This document shows, piece after piece, positions 1-9,838 of a DNA stretch of 64,000 nt. A program made the position numbers and the translations under genes. Source of the stretch: Globisporangium splendens (Eukaryota > Oomycota > Peronosporomycetes > Pythiales > Pythiaceae); the NCBI GenBank assembly GCA_006386115.1, contig VFIW01000147.1, positions 27,057 to 91,056 of the forward strand, written 5' to 3'. The notes beneath the pieces were generated by a model. That model was not told the DNA's origin. It did not search any database and saw only the letters and a program-made list of their open reading frames with translations. Each line of letters begins with the position of its first letter. The stretch's first letter is position 1.

Positions 1-392
1 ATCAACTCTGGGAGTTCACAATCACAGTCTTGATCCTCTAATGAGGGCTTCACCTAGGCACGCCTGACGATGACACCACGGAATAACACCCTAAAGAACA
101 CAGACAGTTAGGGCGAACCCGAGACACCGTGTCACTATTAGAGAAACCGAGGTAGACCAGAACACAGAATTACGCACAAAAGCACGACTGGCTCAACATT
201 ACAGGAGTTACTGCCACAGAACACCAAAGGGTCAACGCACCGACAATGATTCCGGGATTTATGTCACTAAAGCAACACCCGTTCAGAAAGCGGCTCGAAT
301 AACAACCTCGGAGGTGCCTGGCTTGGACGACGACGGCGACTTGAACGCTTGGAAACGGCCACACTCCCCCCCGGACGCAAAGTGCTACCAGA
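1..392 (-). mobile_element. Internal leader of an LTR retrotransposon (family B), cut by window edge
   Basis: Read on the minus strand, this segment follows an LTR and begins with a primer-binding-site-like TGGTAGCACTTTGCG (plus positions about 376-390). The same leader occurs in plus orientation at 52258-52649, so the two stretches are copies of one element family. No coding frame is recognisable in the leader. The element continues beyond position 1. Confidence 0.7.
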
Positions 393-831
393 TGTAACGA
401 GTCGGAGGTCTTCTTGAGATCTGATTGGTCGAAAGTCGGAAAGTCGGAACTTGATTGGTGAAAGTCGGGGACGATGGCTTGGACTCGGAGGAGGAGGTGG
501 CAACTTGATGGCAAATTGGAAAGTGAATTGAATGGAGGACTTAGTTCGCTAGCGCTACGTCTAAGCCTCCCTGCATGCATGCCTATCCTTTTCTTCAACT
601 GATTACGATTTTTCTTCCTATCCAGGTGTCCCACCTGCAACTGTATTTTTATCTGACTATTACACTAAACTGTATGCATATGTACTACATGAATATGAGA
701 GCCTGACCTCGGAATCGAGGTCAGGCACACGTTACACATGCCTTGACGCTCCGCACGCTAGGCACGTGCGCCGTTAGGCACATGCCGGTCCTGCGCGCGT
801 GCCTGGCGTGCGAGGTCAGGCACACGTGACA
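393..831 (-). repeat. Family B LTR, minus orientation
   Basis: On the minus strand this begins TGTCACG and ends CGTTACA, about 439 bp, with the leader and primer-binding site directly after it. The same LTR occurs at 44252-52257, where another element interrupts it. It carries two copies of a GTGTGCCTGACCTCG-type motif, one of which forms a hairpin (GCCTGACCTCG against CGAGGTCAGGC). The LTR boundaries come from comparing copies by eye. Confidence 0.7.
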
Positions 832-1176
832 TGTAACGTGTGCCTGACCTTGAACTCGAGGTCAGGCTCTCATGCATATGTAACACTAATATATACAGTT
901 ATATGGAACTAGTCAGATAAAAATACAGGTGCAGGCAGGACACCTGGATAGGAAGAAAAATCGTAATCAGTTGAAGAAAAGGATAGGCATGCATGCAGGG
1001 AGGCTTAGACGTAGCGCTAGCGAACTAAGTCCTCCATTCAATTCACTTTCCATTTTGCCATCAAGTCGCCACCTCCTCCTCCGATCCACGCCACCGTTCC
1101 CCGACTTTCGACCAATCAAGTTCCGACTTTCCGACTTTCGACCAATCAGCGTTCAGAAGACCTCCGACTCGTTACA
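832..1176 (+). repeat. Partial family B LTR, plus orientation
   Basis: This matches the last 345 bp of the family B LTR, from TGTAACG to CGTTACA, and sits head-to-head with the minus copy at 393-831. The first ~95 bp of the LTR are missing and no primer-binding site follows. It is probably an older solo or truncated LTR into which the minus-strand element inserted. Confidence 0.65.
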
Positions 1177-1646
1177 TACAGCGTTGACGAGAGCAACTGT
1201 GCACACACTTTGGTGGGACAGAGCGGCAGCTTACAGTACAAAGTATAACCGCCATGCCGTGCCTGCCGATCGCTTCGCTCGCGGCGGCAATGTGGCGGAA
1301 GAAATAGATTGCACGATCTGGCTGAGCATATGCTTCATGGGTTCGCTCGAGGGGTTCTCCGGGGGGCACCCCGCACTCTTCATGCTCTGGTGCTTCTCGA
1401 CCTCCTCGTGGTGCGTTTGGCCCCTCCCTGCGAAATTCCTCGCTGTCAGGCTGGCAATATGTAGCTCTCCACCATGGCGCTACCACTGGGAGCATGGCCA
1501 CCAGGGTGTGGCTCGTGGCACGCGGCGGATTGCACGTGAAGAAGGACGCGCCGAGGAGCTTGGTTTTGATGTCCTCATTTTCGTCCATCCGTTTTGCGCA
1601 CTCGAGCAATTTCTTATTCGCGAATGATACAGTTTCACTGCAGGAC
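1177..1646. other. No recognisable gene
   Basis: Short open frames exist on both strands, but none resembles a known domain and each runs on into flanking repeats. Homology to the ABC transporters starts only at about 1647, so this stretch is not transporter sequence. It may be old transposon DNA. Confidence 0.5.
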
Positions 1647-1997
1647 TTCCCGAACGGCTTTGACACGGACGTGGGCGACCGCGGCGCGCAGGTGTCGGGC
1701 GGTCAGAAGCAGCGCATCGCCATCGCGAGAGCCATCCTGCGCGACCCGGAGGTGCTGCTGCTGGACGAAGCCACGAGTGCGCTGGACAACGAGAGCGAGC
1801 GCGTGGTGCAGGAGTCTCTGGACCGACTGCTGGCGTCCAAGCAGCGCACGACGATCATCGTGGCGCACCGGCTGTCGACGATCCGCAACGCGGACGTGAT
1901 CGCCGTGACGCAGGACGGCGCGATCGTGGAGCAGGGCACGCACGACGAGCTGATGCGCGTGCCTGGCGGGATCTACAAGTCGCTCGTGGCAGGATGA
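1647..1997 (+). pseudogene. ABCB transporter fragment, C-terminal half of NBD2
   Basis: The frame matches the last ~115 residues of the complete ABC transporters in this window. It holds the signature region (VSGGQ), the Walker B and catalytic region ([14 protein letters not shown]) and the switch histidine (VAHRLSTI). It stops two residues past KSLVA. No Walker A, membrane domain or start codon is attached, and the homology breaks off abruptly at about 1647. The ending KSLVA matches the copy at 29032-32910 rather than the two that end KALV. It is a relic without transporter function. Confidence 0.85.
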
Positions 1998-2020
1998 AAC
2001 GAGTCCTAATCTCAGTTGTT

Positions 2021-3417
2021 CAGTGCGAGCCAATTGGTTAGCCGCACTTCGACTTTTTGAACATCATTTTAACCGATCAAGCGTTGGAATTTCTAAGAGT
2101 AGTGTGCAAACCGAGTTGTTTGGACAAATAATCCTGTTCAATTCACGGCTGCTCACCGATCAAAATCAAATCAAAAAATGCAAGCCCTGTCAAACCTGAG
2201 AAAACAGTTCGCGCCAATTGGTCAGCCGCCCCAAGTCAACTGCCATTTAATTACAGATTGGAACGCTCACGTCAATTTCAAAGTGTGGAGCGGCTTCTAC
2301 ATTTAATAGGCTTTCATTTCATGCACGTCTTGTGTGCATATCTCATTGTTTCGACGAGTCATCGTGGGAAGACGCCCGCCACTCGCCGAGATCGAAACGA
2401 GGGGAGATTCGCTCCCTTTCTAGCGTGAAAACGAGCTGTAAAGGACTTACCCAACGTACTAAAAGTCTACCAAAGTTTGTTTGCAACTTCCGACGTGATG
2501 CAACCACCAATGGAACTAAGTTTAAGCCCGGAAGAGTTAACGTACAAGATGATCACGGGCGTCGCCGACTATTTGTGGAGGATGCGAGGACCAGCAGTAG
2601 CGCTAGACGGCTCTGTCTACCGCTGCAGCTCTCTGCTTCTGTCCCAACAACGCAGAGGCAGCTGCAGAACATCGATTTTTTCAGTACGATAAGTTTAACT
2701 AAACACACAAACTAATCCCTGAGTGCAAAAAGTTCAAAGAGTATAGGCGAAAGAAATGTAACGAAAACGAACTGTGTGAAGCTAGTTATTTTCTTGAATG
2801 AAACGAAATCCAATTCCGGATGGGTCAGACATACTACAGCGATGTAGGTCGCCATGCATACGACGAAAAACAAAGCTTCTTTGGTCGTCACAGCAGGTGT
2901 GGGTCTGTGATGGTATGGGGATGTTTTTGTCGATTGGATCTGGCGATTGACGTTTAGTTCGAGTGGTCGAAGTCAGATAGCTACTGCTACGTGTTAGGAG
3001 ACGATTTGTTCTCTTTAGGCAACCAATTCTACGGCTTATGTTTTTGTATTTTAGCAAGACAGGGCGTTGATCCGTCGCGTCATGAGCGAGACGGGGTGAC
3101 TGTGATGAGCCGTCGTACACTGCCCCTGGTTCAATTGATTGATGACCTATGGAGAATACTTGCGCGGGCTGGTTATAGCAGAGCACGTCAAACTGTGGAC
3201 GTGCGTGACCTGAAATTGGTCCTACATACGAATGCATACGAATAGAACAAAGGTCGAGCTTGAGTACTTCAACAAGTGCTGAAATCAATTGCAAACCGCT
3301 CCTTTCATTTTGTAGAGCACTCGGAGCGATACTCTACCCCATAGCAAGCAGGTGGAGACTGATAACCACTCTAAAACAGAGCTTTTACTTAGTGCGGCTG
3401 ACCAATTGGCGCGCACT
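2021..3417 (+). mobile_element. Decayed Tc1/mariner-type DNA transposon
   Basis: A ~28-bp inverted repeat starts CAGTGCGAGCCAATTGG at 2021 and is matched in reverse at about 3391-3417, giving an element of ~1.4 kb, a usual size for Tc1/mariner. Inside, frames broken by stops still show transposase hallmarks: FFGRHSRCGSVMVWG around 2870-2925, then DDLWRILARAGYSR and a VRDLKLVL tail around 3147-3230. The acidic triad cannot be read in one frame, so the copy is dead. A third, slightly different copy of the terminal motif at about 2208-2230 suggests a nested element. No clear TA target duplication is visible. Confidence 0.7.
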
Positions 3418-4732
3418 GTGCGTAGCTAAGCATTTGGAGCTGTTGGCGATTCGGTTTTTAGTGAAAATATCTTTCTGTTACTTTGTCAAGTGGGTCCAAT
3501 CCTGACCCCTTTATCATGTGGGTCTATTATGGGTCACTCTTTTTTTTACTGTGGGCACCAACACTCTGGTGGAGTCTGCGATTAATAGACACCGTGCAGT
3601 TTGCTAAAGTCGAGCATTTCTGAGAACCTGTTTACAGTATTTATTCTTGTATTTACGCAGTTTGTGCCTGCAATTAGCCATTTAAGAACCTCTTTATAAG
3701 GGACACTTTTTACAGAATGAAGAAAAAACATCCCCACGATTGGTGGAGAATCCACGTTTCGTTGATCGCAAAAACGAGTGCGTGGCGTTGTGGGAGCGTA
3801 TCCTTCTACAGACAAACAAGAGGAACGTGTGGCGCATGGAATCTGGAGGCTGTCCTATTGCCATTTACATCCAACATAATCGATTCTCCAGTCGAAGCAG
3901 CCTGGTAGACTCCGAGTCGTGAGACTGTCTGTATCTTTATAAGGTGAGGTATATTTAGGTTCATCGTCGTGACCTACAATATAGTCGTGAGACTGTACTT
4001 CTGCTGCTCAAGCACTCATTGTGATTCTGGCTATTTGTCGACGGACTTATAGTGTCTTGAACGCCAAGTCTTACATTTTCAGGCTGCAGAATTTCTAAGA
4101 GAGGAACTGAAGCAACAGCAAAGCCAACGTGGACGATGAGGCTACCGACTTGATAAAATACGTTTAACTTTAGTGAGAGAAATACTTGCAGTGCGCAGTG
4201 TAAAGGGTCAGTGCGGCGGACCTGGCGGTTGCAGAAATCCAAAGAGAATAACTAAAGCAATAACAATAATGCCAATGCCGAATCGATTTGACGCCATTGG
4301 ACTCGACTGCGTCGTTGGTTATTATTGTCGAGAGAGCCGAACAGAGAACAAATGTTTCGTAGCCTGCTGGCAGTGTAAAACCCCAAAAGGAAGGTTTAAA
4401 CCATCAAAAAGAATGACTCCAAGCAAAACCTTGAAGGGAGGTGCCTCTGTACTCGAGTTGCAGACAACATCGCATGACAGCAGAGTGATTGTTGATGCTT
4501 CGATTGTTTAGTCGCCGTCAACTTGCATAAACGACAGCAACGGCCAATGATGCAGCCCGACGAACCGTAAAGAAAAAGGGAAGAAGAGGAGGAGGAGGGG
4601 ACGCACCGCAGCATGGAAGACGCCCGCCAGCAGCACTCACTCTCCAATTTGCTCTCGACTGGCACCACCACCACGATCACCAACACTCACACGCGGCGCC
4701 ATCACAAACACTCTCGCGCTCACGACCACACG
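3418..4732. other. Upstream region of the first ABC gene; no recognised gene
   Basis: Apart from the short LINE stub at 3929-3982 I recognise no coding domain. Short frames (for example around 3717-3920) do not match a known family. An in-frame ATG at 4613 could extend the following transporter by 40 His/Thr-rich residues, but its two intact paralogues have no such extension. No TATA box or clear oomycete start-site motif was seen. Confidence 0.5.
3929..3982 (-). mobile_element. 54-bp LINE 3'-end stub with 14-bp target duplication
   Basis: AGTCGTGAGACTGT occurs at 3915-3928 and again at 3983-3996, exactly flanking 54 bp. Those 54 bp match the 3' end of the truncated LINE at 56761-57709 (shared TCTTTATAAGGTGAGG and onward). 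Read on the minus strand it is the last few dozen bases of a LINE, so it is a severely 5'-truncated target-primed insertion. Confidence 0.8.
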
Positions 4733-7700
4733 ATGACGGACAAGAAGACCGATCCGGGTGACAACTACGTGGCGATCGAGACGCCTACGCAGAATCGTCT
4801 CGAAGTCGACTTTGCGTATGTCGACCATCCCGTGGGCGAGTCAGCCTCCAAGCAGAAATCGACCACCGATGGCAAGCTCGTGCCCATGACGGAGCTCTTC
4901 GCATATGCTGACAAGACAGACAAGTGGCTCATCGCGTGCGGTACCATCGGTGGTCTTGCTGCGGGTGTAGCTGAGCCCATTCAACTCGTGCTCTTCGGTG
5001 ACGTACTCAACTCGTTCAACCCAGTCGAGACGCCGGATCCTTCCACGATGCGGGACAATATCAACACCACCGCGCTCAACTTTGTGTTTGTGGGGATCGC
5101 CGTGTTCATTGCCGGCTTTGTCCAAGTGGCGTGCTGGTCCGTGACCGCGTCGCGTCAGGCGAAGCGCATCCGAGGCGAGTACGTGAGCGCGATTATCACC
5201 AAGGAGATCGGCTGGTTTGACGTGAACGAACCCATGCAACTCTCCACGAGAGTGGCTGACGCGACGGTCACCATCCAGGAAGGCATGGGCAGCAAGGTGG
5301 GCGATGGTCTGCGTTTCTTCTCGATGGGCGTGTCTGGAGTTGTGATCGGCTTTGTCAAAGGCTGGGAGCTCACGCTGGTGCTGCTTGCGCTCACCCCATT
5401 CATCGCGTTCACGGCGTACTTGTCGACGAAGGTTCTATCTTCGGCGACGCAGTCGGGGATCGAGTCGTACGGCAAGGCTGGTGCCATCGCGCAGGAGTCT
5501 CTGAGTAACATTCGCACGGTGCACATGTTCAACTCGATTCAACATTTCATCCAGAAGTACGACGAAGCGCTTGGCCTCTCCACCAAAGCCGGGATCAAGA
5601 AGGGATTCGCGGTCGGATGGGGGACGGGTCTTCTGTTTTTCACTATGTTTTGTACCTATGCGATCGGCATGTACTTTGGAGCGTGGAAGATCGCGAATGA
5701 TCAACTTGGTGGCAATCACTGTACTGGGAGCGGGTGCTACGACGGTGGCAAAGTGCTGGTCGTGTTCTTTTCGGTCATTACAGCTGCGATGGGGATGGGT
5801 CAAGCTGGTCCCTGTGTCCAAGCTATCTTCTCCGCTCGCGCCGCAGCCTACGACGTGTTTGAAGTCATCAAGCGCAAATCTCTCATCGATCCGCTGAGTG
5901 ACGACGGCAAGAAGTTGACAAGCGTGGCTGGTGAGATCGAGATCGACAGCGTATCGTTCGCCTATCCCAGTCGTCCTGAAGTGATGGTGTGCAAGAACTA
6001 CTCACTCAACATCAAGGCAGGCGAGACCGTGGCTCTTGTTGGTCCAAGTGGTAGTGGCAAGAGCACGATCGTGTCGCTGCTCGAGCGATTCTACGATCCG
6101 CTGAGTGGCTCCGTGAAGGTCGATGGCGTCGATGTCCGAGAGCTGAACGTGAAGTGGTTGCGCGAGCAAGTGGGTCTCGTTGGCCAGGAGCCGTCGCTCT
6201 TCGCGACGTCCATCATGGAGAACATCCGCTACGGAGCACCGTCGGCCACGGACGACCAAGTGATCGAAGCCGCCAAGATGGCCAACGCGTACAACTTCAT
6301 CAAGGAGTTCCCTCAGGGGTTCAACACGGAAGTGGGCGAGCGTGGCACTCAGCTGTCGGGCGGTCAGAAGCAGCGCATCGCCATCGCTCGAGCCATTATC
6401 AAGAACCCGCCGATCCTGTTGCTGGATGAAGCCACGAGTGCGCTTGATACGGAGAGCGAGCGCATCGTGCAGGAATCGCTGGATAGTCTGCTGGCGGCGT
6501 CCAAGCGCACGACCATCATCGTGGCGCATCGCCTGTCGACGATTCGTAATGCGGACCGCATCGCTGTGCACAGTGGCGGGTCGATTGTGGAGATTGGTTC
6601 GCACGACGAGCTGATGGGTCTTCCAAATGGTCACTACCGGATGCTCGTGGAAGCGCAGAATCGGTCGCAGAATGAGGAAAAGAAGCAAGCTGCTGAGGAT
6701 ATGGAACATGCAAATGCTGACTCCGCTGCGTTGGATGTTGGACAGCGCCTCTCGGTGTCGCTGTCGAAGCGCAGTCTGAGCAAACTGAGTCTGCACGACA
6801 ACTCGAAACCGTTCGAAGATGATGATGCGAGCGAAGAGGGCGCTGATGCCTTGGCGCCTAACGTGTCCATGACCCGTCTTTGGAAATTGAGTCTGCCTGA
6901 ATGGAGATTCCTGTTGTTTGGGAGCCTTGGTGCTGTCGTGAATGCGTCCATCTACCCTGTCTGGGGCATCCTGTTGTCGAAAATGACTGTCCTGTTTTTC
7001 CAGTATCAGAAAACAAGACACGAGATGTTAAAGGACGCCACCTATTGGTCGATTGGCTTTCTCGGACTTGGGACCGCGTTCGGACTCTCGATTATCATCC
7101 AGAACGTTGGATTTGCAGTTGTGTCACAGAAACTGGTGTCCCGCGTTCGTCTGACGACGTTCAGCGCGATGCTTCGCCAAGAAGTCGGTTGGTTTGACTT
7201 GGACGAGAACGCATCTGGTGCGCTGGTCTCGCGACTGGCGACGGACTCGGCGATCTTGCAAGCTGTCACGTCGGACAAACTGAACCAAGGACTCGTGAAC
7301 GTTACGACTATGGGGATTAGTCTGGGCATTTCGTTCTATTACAGTTGGCAAATGACACTTGCGATGCTGGCAACGTCACCGATCATGATTTTCGGGTCCT
7401 ATATGGAAGCCAAGCAGATGAGTGGTGCCATGAACAAAAAGAAGAACAACGCCGCGGACACGGCAGCAGGCTCTCTCCTCGCTGAAGCAATTGGCTCCAT
7501 CCGGACGGTTGCGTCGTTCAGTATGGAGAAAGCAGTGAATACGACATACGTGACTTTTCTGGGCGAGTCCAAAAGCGCTGACATTTCAACGGGGATTATT
7601 GCGGGCGTTTCCTTTGGATTCGCACAGGGAGCGATCTTCCTCAACATGTCATTTCTCTTTTGGATTGGTGGCCAATGGGTGTCGAAGAATGTAATCACGT

Positions 7701-8632
7701 TTCAAGATATGTTTATGGTCATTATGGTGATCATGTTGAGTACCTTCGCGGTGGGAATGGCGGCCCAAAACAAAACAGCAAGCGCCAAAGCCAAGCTCGC
7801 AGCCAACCGTGTGTTCAAGATCATCGACCGCGTGCCAGAAATCGACTCCACGTCGTCCACTGGCATTGTGCTTCCTCACGTCAACGGCGACATCGAGTTC
7901 AAGAACCTGACGTTCACCTACCCGTCTCGTCCCGACGCACAGATCTACAAGAACTACAGCCTCAAGATCGCGCGCGGACAAACCGTGGCGCTCGTGGGTG
8001 CGAGTGGAAGCGGCAAGAGTACGGCCATCTCGCTCCTCGAGCGCTTCTACGACCCCACTTCCGGCACCGTCACGCTCGACGGCACTGACCTGCGCGACCT
8101 CAGCTTGCCGTGGGTGCGCGAGCGCATCTCGCTGGTGAGCCAGGAGCCCGTGCTGTTCGCCGGCACGATCGCCGAGAACATCGCCATGGGCAAACCAGGT
8201 GCCACTCGTGAGGAGGTGATGGACGCGGCCAAGAAAGCCAACGCGTTCGACTTTATCAACAACTTCCCGAACGGCTTTGACACGGACGTGGGCGACCGCG
8301 GCGCGCAGGTGTCGGGCGGTCAGAAGCAGCGCATCGCCATCGCGAGAGCCATCCTGCGCGACCCGGAGGTGCTGCTGCTGGACGAAGCCACGAGTGCGCT
8401 GGACAACGAGAGCGAGCGCGTGGTGCAGGAGTCTCTGGACCGACTGCTGGCGTCCAAACAGCGCACGACGATCATCGTGGCGCACCGGCTGTCGACGATC
8501 CGCAACGCGGACGTGATCGCCGTGACGCAGGACGGCGCGATCGTGGAGCAGGGCACGCACGACGAGCTGATGCGCGTGCCTGGCGGGATCTACAAGGCAC
8601 TCGTGTCGAGGCAAGTGACTGGTTCCGAGTAA
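4733..8632 (+). CDS. ABCB full transporter (P-glycoprotein/MDR type), copy 1
   Basis: This predicted integral membrane ATP-driven exporter has the order TMD-NBD-TMD-NBD in about 1299 residues, the usual length of the family. NBD1 has Walker A GPSGSGKST near residue 436, [16 protein letters not shown] and a switch His (AHRLST). NBD2 has GASGSGKST near 1089, VSGGQ in place of LSGGQ, and an intact catalytic Glu. The linker after NBD1 is charged and Ser-rich. I chose the ATG at 4733 because its context (MTDKK...VAIETP) lines up with the start of the paralogue at 29032; an in-frame ATG at 4613 would add 40 residues. No intron is evident. It converges with the next copy. Substrate is unknown; family members export lipids or xenobiotics. 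Confidence 0.93.
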   Translation: MTDKKTDPGDNYVAIETPTQNRLEVDFAYVDHPVGESASKQKSTTDGKLVPMTELFAYADKTDKWLIACGTIGGLAAGVAEPIQLVLFGDVLNSFNPVETPDPSTMRDNINTTALNFVFVGIAVFIAGFVQVACWSVTASRQAKRIRGEYVSAIITKEIGWFDVNEPMQLSTRVADATVTIQEGMGSKVGDGLRFFSMGVSGVVIGFVKGWELTLVLLALTPFIAFTAYLSTKVLSSATQSGIESYGKAGAIAQESLSNIRTVHMFNSIQHFIQKYDEALGLSTKAGIKKGFAVGWGTGLLFFTMFCTYAIGMYFGAWKIANDQLGGNHCTGSGCYDGGKVLVVFFSVITAAMGMGQAGPCVQAIFSARAAAYDVFEVIKRKSLIDPLSDDGKKLTSVAGEIEIDSVSFAYPSRPEVMVCKNYSLNIKAGETVALVGPSGSGKSTIVSLLERFYDPLSGSVKVDGVDVRELNVKWLREQVGLVGQEPSLFATSIMENIRYGAPSATDDQVIEAAKMANAYNFIKEFPQGFNTEVGERGTQLSGGQKQRIAIARAIIKNPPILLLDEATSALDTESERIVQESLDSLLAASKRTTIIVAHRLSTIRNADRIAVHSGGSIVEIGSHDELMGLPNGHYRMLVEAQNRSQNEEKKQAAEDMEHANADSAALDVGQRLSVSLSKRSLSKLSLHDNSKPFEDDDASEEGADALAPNVSMTRLWKLSLPEWRFLLFGSLGAVVNASIYPVWGILLSKMTVLFFQYQKTRHEMLKDATYWSIGFLGLGTAFGLSIIIQNVGFAVVSQKLVSRVRLTTFSAMLRQEVGWFDLDENASGALVSRLATDSAILQAVTSDKLNQGLVNVTTMGISLGISFYYSWQMTLAMLATSPIMIFGSYMEAKQMSGAMNKKKNNAADTAAGSLLAEAIGSIRTVASFSMEKAVNTTYVTFLGESKSADISTGIIAGVSFGFAQGAIFLNMSFLFWIGGQWVSKNVITFQDMFMVIMVIMLSTFAVGMAAQNKTASAKAKLAANRVFKIIDRVPEIDSTSSTGIVLPHVNGDIEFKNLTFTYPSRPDAQIYKNYSLKIARGQTVALVGASGSGKSTAISLLERFYDPTSGTVTLDGTDLRDLSLPWVRERISLVSQEPVLFAGTIAENIAMGKPGATREEVMDAAKKANAFDFINNFPNGFDTDVGDRGAQVSGGQKQRIAIARAILRDPEVLLLDEATSALDNESERVVQESLDRLLASKQRTTIIVAHRLSTIRNADVIAVTQDGAIVEQGTHDELMRVPGGIYKALVSRQVTGSE

Positions 8633-9838
8633 GTGGTGTGTTGGGAATAGATCCACTTGATATCAATTTGTTGCGTAAAAAGTTGAATCATATGTGCAGG
8701 TAAGTTTCCGCTGCATGTTTTTCTTACCAACAAGACAGAGTATCCAGAGTGCGCTGATGATTCCAGACATATCTCCGTTTTCTGCTATGTTGAGGTCTTG
8801 GTTGATGTCGCGAGCTTTTATGTTGTCCATATTGCGCAAGATTTCCCTCTTTCCAGTAACACATCCACATAGAAACACATTCGCCGACTGCGCGAAAAAT
8901 CAAACTCGTCGTGTTCCAAATATTCTTCGCTTGGATGAGCGTGCAAATGCAGCACCCTGTCATAGCCGTTAGCAGCACAGCAGAGTCTCTTTCTCTTGAA
9001 GGGTAGCCCCTCCGAGTGGTTCTCGTGCAGCCTCTTCGTCACAGCAAGCGAACCTCCATTGTCCATATCTTCTACAATGCAGTGTGTAGAAAGGTTTTCG
9101 TGGTGCCGATTGATGACCTCGAGGCAGTTATTCATTGCAGCTCCATCCGTCGCAACAAAGCGCTTCCTTCAGTACGGCGCTCATGCAGATGTCCAAATGT
9201 TGCAGCGCCGTTCATCGTCATCCACATGCATCGTTCGCAGTGATATATGTACAGTTACTTCACGATGTGCAAGTGACCAGTTTTGGCATTGCATCGCTTG
9301 TGCAGCCTTCCTTACTACGTATTATGGGGCGCATTTTGAGGTTTCCCGCGCACTGCTTCCAATATCGCTTTGGTAGCAAACCCAGTCGGACATTGCTCAT
9401 TACAAACCCAGTTGACTGTCTTCAGACTACACTGCAAACAAGAGCACTTTTCCATACTGAAACCCTTTGAATTGCCGACACACGTGCTGCCAGTCGTCCC
9501 AGCAGGTCAAGTTGATTCGCGTCGCATGATCGTAGGTAATCGCTGATGCGTCCGAGTTGCGGTTGCGTGATGCGCAGGCACACTAACTGCGGACGCAAAT
9601 CGAGGCAGAACTTGCTCTTCTCAGGGTCATCTTGTCGAGGACGCGATACTTCAGTCGGAGTGTTCATCTGGTGAAATCCAATACATTAGAAAGAACGTCC
9701 ACGTGTCAACTTTACAACACACAGAAAAATCCAATTAGACCACGCAAAGTGGACACATTGTCAATTTAGCAAATCAACTTGGACGAATATGAAATGGACA
9801 GTCTGCACTGGAAAACAAGAGATTTACCTCTGATGACC
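8633..9838. other. Convergent intergenic region between two ABC genes
   Basis: Both transporters end here, so it contains their 3' flanks. Several short frames lie on the minus strand (about 8818-9135 and 9422-9667). One has a Cys-containing stretch, but none forms a domain I recognise and stop codons separate them. They could be exons or remains of a decayed gene. Confidence 0.4.

Noticed and set aside
929..1666. Overlapping 232- and 164-codon frames
   Set aside because: They start inside an LTR or cross into the ABC fragment, have no recognisable domain and lack support as genes.
4613..4732. Upstream ATG of ABC copy 1
   Set aside because: It would add a low-complexity His/Thr stretch absent from the other intact copies; kept only as an alternative.
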